Shown here piece after piece: positions 60,474 through 64,000 of a stretch of DNA of 64,000 nucleotides. The translations under genes were made by a program, and so were the position numbers. Within the stretch, counting starts at the first letter, position 1. Each line of letters begins with the position of its first letter. Origin of the DNA: Aequorivita aquimaris. GTDB taxonomy: Bacteria > Bacteroidota > Bacteroidia > Flavobacteriales > Flavobacteriaceae. Below the pieces are notes generated by a model that saw only the letters and a program-made list of their open reading frames with translations, ran no database searches and was not told the DNA's origin. The stretch lies in assembly GCF_001573155.1 (NCBI RefSeq), contig NZ_JRWG01000004.1, positions 248,001 through 312,000 on the forward strand. Direction: 5' to 3'.

Positions 60474-60502
60474 AAAGGCTTGCCGCACTGGCAAGCCTTT
60501 TT
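60474..60502. terminator. Bidirectional terminator between hemD and pckA
   Basis: AAAGGCTTGCC (60474-60484) and GGCAAGCCTTT (60490-60500) form a perfect 11-bp stem with loop GCACT, flanked by A- and T-tracts. It serves both converging genes. Confidence 0.92.
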
Positions 60503-60521
60503 GTTTTAAGCTATTTTGATT

Positions 60522-62123
60522 CTAAGCCGAAGCGGGAGCCCCTGAAAGGATTTCTTCATTGGCATAGGACTCAAACTTGGTGAAATTCTCTTTAAACGAA
60601 TTCGCCAATTCCTTGGCTTGAATGTCGTAGGCCTTTTTGTTTTTCCACGTTTCCTTTGGGTTTAATATTTCCGAAGGAACGTTGGGGCAAGATTTAGGCA
60701 TCATCAAATTGAAAATAGGGTGCTTTTCAAATTCCACATCCTTCAACTTTCCTTCCAACGCAGCAGCAATCATTGCTCTTGTGTATTTCAGTTTCATTCT
60801 GCTACCTACGCCGTATGGCCCTCCGGTCCAACCGGTATTGATTAACCAAACATTTACGCCGGAATCTTTCATCTTTTTGCTCAACATTTCAGCATATTCC
60901 GTAGGGTGAAGCGGCATAAACGGCGCTCCAAAACACGCAGAAAAGTTTGGGGTCGGCTCGTTGATTCCTTCTTCCGTACCCGCAACTTTAGCCGTATAAC
61001 CACTTATGAAATGGTAAGCAGCCTGCCCCGGAGTAAGTTTTGAAATGGGAGGCAAAACGCCAAAGGCATCTGCCGTCAAAAAGAAAATATTCTTCGGATT
61101 GTAGCCAATGGAAGGCACTTGGATGTTCTTTATGTGATAGATAGGATAACTTACCCTTGTATTTTGCGTGATGGAAGTATCGGCAAAGTCAACTTCGCCA
61201 TTTTCGTCCATCACTACATTTTCCAACAATGCTCCAGGTTTTATTGCATTGTAAATGTCTGGTTCCTGTTCTTCGGTCAAGTTTATAACCTTTGCGTAGC
61301 AACCGCCTTCAAAGTTGAAGATTTTATTATCCTCAGTCCAGCCGTGTTCGTCATCGCCAATCAATTTACGGTCCGGATCTGCGGATAGCGTTGTCTTTCC
61401 CGTTCCGGAAAGACCGAAGAAAATAGCGGTCTCGCCATCGTCGCCAACGTTTGCAGAGCAGTGCATTGGCATCGTATTTTTTTCAACCGGAAGTATGAAA
61501 TTAAGCGCAGAAAATATACCTTTTTTAATTTCGCCAGTATAACCGGTACCGCCAATTAAGGCAATTTTTCGGGTAAAGTTTAGGATAGCGAAGTTATGCT
61601 GGCGCGTTCCGTCAACTTCAGGATCGGCTGTAAATCCCGGGGCATTTACAATAAGCCATTCTGGGTCAAAAGACACCAATTCCTCTGCCGTAGGGCGAAG
61701 AAACATGTTGTGGGCAAACATATTGGACCACGGCGTTTCATTGATAACACGTATGTTCAATTTGTATTCCTTGTCGGCGCAGGCATAGCTGTCGCGCACA
61801 TAAATTTCCTTTTCGGAAAGATAATCAACAACCTTATCATAAAGTCTATCAAACATATCGGGAGGAAATGGAATGTTGATATTTCCCCACCACACCTTTT
61901 CGCGTGTAACATCGTCCTTAACAATAAATCTGTCCTTGGGGGATCTTCCTGTAAATTCTCCGGTATTTACCGCCAAGGCGCCGCTCGCAGCTTCTTTTCC
62001 TTGACCTTTTTGCAATGTTTCGTTGTGAAGTTCTTCAGAAGAAAGTTGATATTTAACTTTTGCATTCTTGATTCCGTATTTTTCAACTGAAATCGTTTTT
62101 GTAGCTTGGTTTTTATCGACCAT
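60522..62123 (-). CDS. pckA: Phosphoenolpyruvate carboxykinase (ATP)
   Basis: A 533-residue PEP carboxykinase. NTGEFTGRSPKDRFIVKDD is the substrate loop, GLSGTGKTTLSADPDRKLIG the kinase-like ATP loop, GDDEHGW the metal/substrate part, and GYTAKVAGTEEGINEPTPNF the later signature. It converts oxaloacetate and ATP to PEP and CO2 at the start of gluconeogenesis (or the reverse under anaplerosis). ATG 62123 begins at MVDKNQATK; a TTG 36 bp upstream is not needed. Length matches the ATP-type enzyme. Confidence 0.97.
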   Translation of the reverse strand: MVDKNQATKTISVEKYGIKNAKVKYQLSSEELHNETLQKGQGKEAASGALAVNTGEFTGRSPKDRFIVKDDVTREKVWWGNINIPFPPDMFDRLYDKVVDYLSEKEIYVRDSYACADKEYKLNIRVINETPWSNMFAHNMFLRPTAEELVSFDPEWLIVNAPGFTADPEVDGTRQHNFAILNFTRKIALIGGTGYTGEIKKGIFSALNFILPVEKNTMPMHCSANVGDDGETAIFFGLSGTGKTTLSADPDRKLIGDDEHGWTEDNKIFNFEGGCYAKVINLTEEQEPDIYNAIKPGALLENVVMDENGEVDFADTSITQNTRVSYPIYHIKNIQVPSIGYNPKNIFFLTADAFGVLPPISKLTPGQAAYHFISGYTAKVAGTEEGINEPTPNFSACFGAPFMPLHPTEYAEMLSKKMKDSGVNVWLINTGWTGGPYGVGSRMKLKYTRAMIAAALEGKLKDVEFEKHPIFNLMMPKSCPNVPSEILNPKETWKNKKAYDIQAKELANSFKENFTKFESYANEEILSGAPASA

Positions 62124-62193
62124 ACCTTTTTTAAATTTTGTAGAGTACAAAAGTAGCAAATCTTAGAGAGATTGAAGAAAATATGAAAAACAT

Positions 62194-62592
62194 TTATTGC
62201 TTCTTTAACGAAAGCATTTTAAATGCAAACCAAATCCAGCCAATTATAAATAACAATCCGCCGATTGGGGTTATAAAACCAATTTTTGCCGTATTGAAAG
62301 GCAAAATGGCATTCAGCGCAAGCAGATAGATAGAACCCGAAAAGAGCAGTATGCCAAGGATAAAAAACCAAAATACGGTTTTTTTGATTTTTTCCGGAAT
62401 GGATGGCGCCAAGCCCACGGCCAAAATAGCGAGGCAATGGTACATTTGGTACCGTATTCCGGTTTCAAAGGTAGTGAGTGCGGCAGCGTCAACCATATTC
62501 TTTAATCCGTGGGCGCCGAAAGCCCCCATTGCTATTGTAGCGGCGGCAAGAAATGAAGCCGTGACCACCATATTTTTATCGAAAACCGTCAT
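62194..62592 (-). CDS. DUF423 membrane protein
   Basis: A 132-residue protein with four transmembrane helices and the DUF423 pattern AAATIAMGAFGAHGLKNMVD near the start and PFNTAKIGFITPIGGLLFIIGWIWF near the end. It is a small inner-membrane protein (YgdD/YwdK type) of unknown role, possibly a stress-related small transporter. It is transcribed divergently from the saccharopine dehydrogenase-like gene. Confidence 0.9.
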   Translation of the reverse strand: MTVFDKNMVVTASFLAAATIAMGAFGAHGLKNMVDAAALTTFETGIRYQMYHCLAILAVGLAPSIPEKIKKTVFWFFILGILLFSGSIYLLALNAILPFNTAKIGFITPIGGLLFIIGWIWFAFKMLSLKKQ

Positions 62593-62663
62593 TTTTAAAA
62601 TTTGGAATTAGTAATTTCGTCCTTTACAAAATCTATCTCCAAAGTTAACAAAAAACTCCCCCA

Positions 62664-64000
62664 ATGAGAAACATATTAATTATCGGCGCAGGAAGATCTG
62701 CCACAAGTTTAATCCGTTATTTGCTGGACAAAAGCGAAAAAGAAGACCTTTTTATAACCATTGGGGATATATCCATTCAATCTGCGCAGAAGTTCACCTC
62801 AAACCACCCAAACGCCCGCGGGATTATGCTCGACGTTTTTAACGATGTGCAAAGAAAGGAAGCGGTGGAAAACAGCGATTTGGTAATTTCCATGCTTCCC
62901 GCACGCTACCATATTGAAGTAGCCCGCGACTGTATTGAATTCGGAAAGCATATGGTTACGGCCTCTTACGTGAGCAAAGAAATGCAGGCGCTGAACCACA
63001 AAGCCGAATCAAAAGGACTGGTTTTTATGAATGAAATCGGTCTCGACCCCGGAGTGGACCATATGAGTGCCATGCAAGTGATTGATAGAATACGCGCCAA
63101 AGGCGGAAAAATGTTGTTGTTTGAATCCTTTTGCGGCGGGTTGATTGCGCCTGAAAGCGACGACAACCTTTGGAATTACAAATTCACTTGGAATCCGCGA
63201 AACGTAGTTTTGGCAGGCCAAGGAGGCGCTGCGGAATTTATACAGGAAGGAAAATACAAGTACATCCCATATCACAGACTTTTCCGAAGAACAGAATTTA
63301 TCAATATTGAAGGGTATGGCAAATTTGAAGTGTATGCCAACCGAAATTCCTTACAATACCAATCAATTTATGGGCTGGATAATATTTTAACGCTTTACCG
63401 CGGCACCATTCGTCGCGTGGGTTTCAGCCGTGCTTGGAATATGTTTGTGCAATTGGGAATGACCGACGACAGCTACACCATTCCCGATTCCGAAACCATG
63501 AGCTATCGCGACTTTGTAAACCTATTTCTTCCCTATTCGCCTTCAGATACGGTGGAATTGAAACTTCGCCACGCCTTGAAAATAGACCAGGACGATTTAA
63601 TGTGGGAAAAACTGGAAGAGCTCGATCTTTTCACCAAGGAAAAAAAGTTGGAAATTAAAGATGCTACACCCGCAATGGGGCTTCAAAAAATATTGGAGGA
63701 CAAATGGACACTGGCACCGCACGATAAGGATATGATCGTGATGTACCACAAATTTGGGTACGAGCTTGAAGGCAAAAAATATCAAATAGACAGTCACATG
63801 ACGCTTATTGGCGAAGACCAGACCCATACGGCAATGGCAAAAACCGTAGGACTTCCCGTAGCCATTGCTGCACTGAAAATTTTAAATGAAGAAATAACCA
63901 CGCCCGGCGTTCAGCTTCCAATTGCCAAAGAGGTTTACGAACCTATCTTAAAGGAGCTGGAAGAAAACGGAATTATCTTTCACGAGAAAGAAGTGGATTA
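62664..64000 (+). CDS. Saccharopine dehydrogenase-like protein (3' edge of window)
   Basis: From ATG 62664 the frame is open to the window edge: about 445 residues, with the last two bases TA possibly starting the stop codon after KEVD, so the gene is nearly complete. MRNILIIGAGRSATSLIRYLL is the NAD(P)-binding start; NEIGLDPGVDHMSAMQVID and SFCGGLIAPESDDNLWNYKF are strong markers of the saccharopine reductase/dehydrogenase C-terminal part; VGLPVAIAALKIL is also typical. It works in lysine synthesis or breakdown (saccharopine to glutamate and aminoadipate semialdehyde) by family; the direction is unknown. Confidence 0.88.
   Translation, partial: MRNILIIGAGRSATSLIRYLLDKSEKEDLFITIGDISIQSAQKFTSNHPNARGIMLDVFNDVQRKEAVENSDLVISMLPARYHIEVARDCIEFGKHMVTASYVSKEMQALNHKAESKGLVFMNEIGLDPGVDHMSAMQVIDRIRAKGGKMLLFESFCGGLIAPESDDNLWNYKFTWNPRNVVLAGQGGAAEFIQEGKYKYIPYHRLFRRTEFINIEGYGKFEVYANRNSLQYQSIYGLDNILTLYRGTIRRVGFSRAWNMFVQLGMTDDSYTIPDSETMSYRDFVNLFLPYSPSDTVELKLRHALKIDQDDLMWEKLEELDLFTKEKKLEIKDATPAMGLQKILEDKWTLAPHDKDMIVMYHKFGYELEGKKYQIDSHMTLIGEDQTHTAMAKTVGLPVAIAALKILNEEITTPGVQLPIAKEVYEPILKELEENGIIFHEKEVD

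Overview
The window looks like chromosome from a marine or soil-type member of the Flavobacteriaceae (Bacteroidota). The grounds are an AT-rich sequence, -7 promoter boxes of the TAnnTTTG type, few Shine-Dalgarno sites, several likely TTG starts, the gliding/type IX secretion lipoprotein GldJ, five proteins with type IX (Por) C-terminal sorting domains, a DnaE with a fused proofreading exonuclease, and many Bacteroidota-only families (DUF4271, DUF4296, DUF6252-like, TPR-HTH regulators). The genus cannot be fixed from this sequence alone.

Layout. 1-6.8 kb: a BlaR1/M56-BlaI pair with a visible double operator, a nitroreductase, a two-domain glycosyltransferase, a Tat-type lipoprotein with ten Asp-Asp-Gly-Tyr-Tyr repeats, and gldJ. 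7.0-8.8 kb: a compact, more GC-rich cassette on the minus strand (a conserved Bacteroidota protein of unknown function, a DUF5675-like protein, two holin-sized membrane proteins, and a possible 31-residue membrane peptide beyond the terminator). This resembles a phage-derived or secreted-particle module. 9.3-23.5 kb: three paralogous modules, each made of a membrane-spanning TPR-HTH regulator followed about 110 bp downstream by a ~770-residue Asp-box (BNR) protein with a type IX sorting domain; the middle module also carries an FG-GAP protein. The gaps between regulator and effector share TGTCAC-like sites in the direction of transcription, spaced 22 bp in two modules. 23.5-28.7 kb: accessory genes, including a broken MocR-type gene, two unknown small genes, and a 50-residue cysteine-rich lipopeptide ahead of a TPR histidine kinase and its response regulator.

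28.7-64 kb is mostly core genome: tRNA-Asp, DUF58, an NlpE-like lipoprotein, ClpP, thioredoxin and dnaE; then rpsP-rimM-trmN6, glutaryl-CoA dehydrogenase, a metallophosphoesterase and an SGNH hydrolase; an iron-sulfur/redox block (ferredoxin, ferredoxin-NADP reductase, NifU-like, Mrp); an alkyltransferase-like protein, a LysE exporter and trmB; a glycosyltransferase and a PhoR/PhoB-like pair; a small type IX-secreted protein, a LuxE-like protein and tyrS; an NAD-dependent epimerase, a DUF4296 lipoprotein, dihydroorotase and a dolichol-phosphate-mannose-synthase-like GT2; DUF4271 and hemD; pckA, DUF423 and a saccharopine dehydrogenase-like gene cut at the window edge. Short low-complexity repeats, including about 19 copies of a 7-bp unit upstream of dnaE, fill several gaps.

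The most promising leads for undescribed biology are the triplicated regulator/secreted-propeller modules with their candidate operators, the phage-like four-gene cassette, and the lipopeptide-TPR kinase unit.
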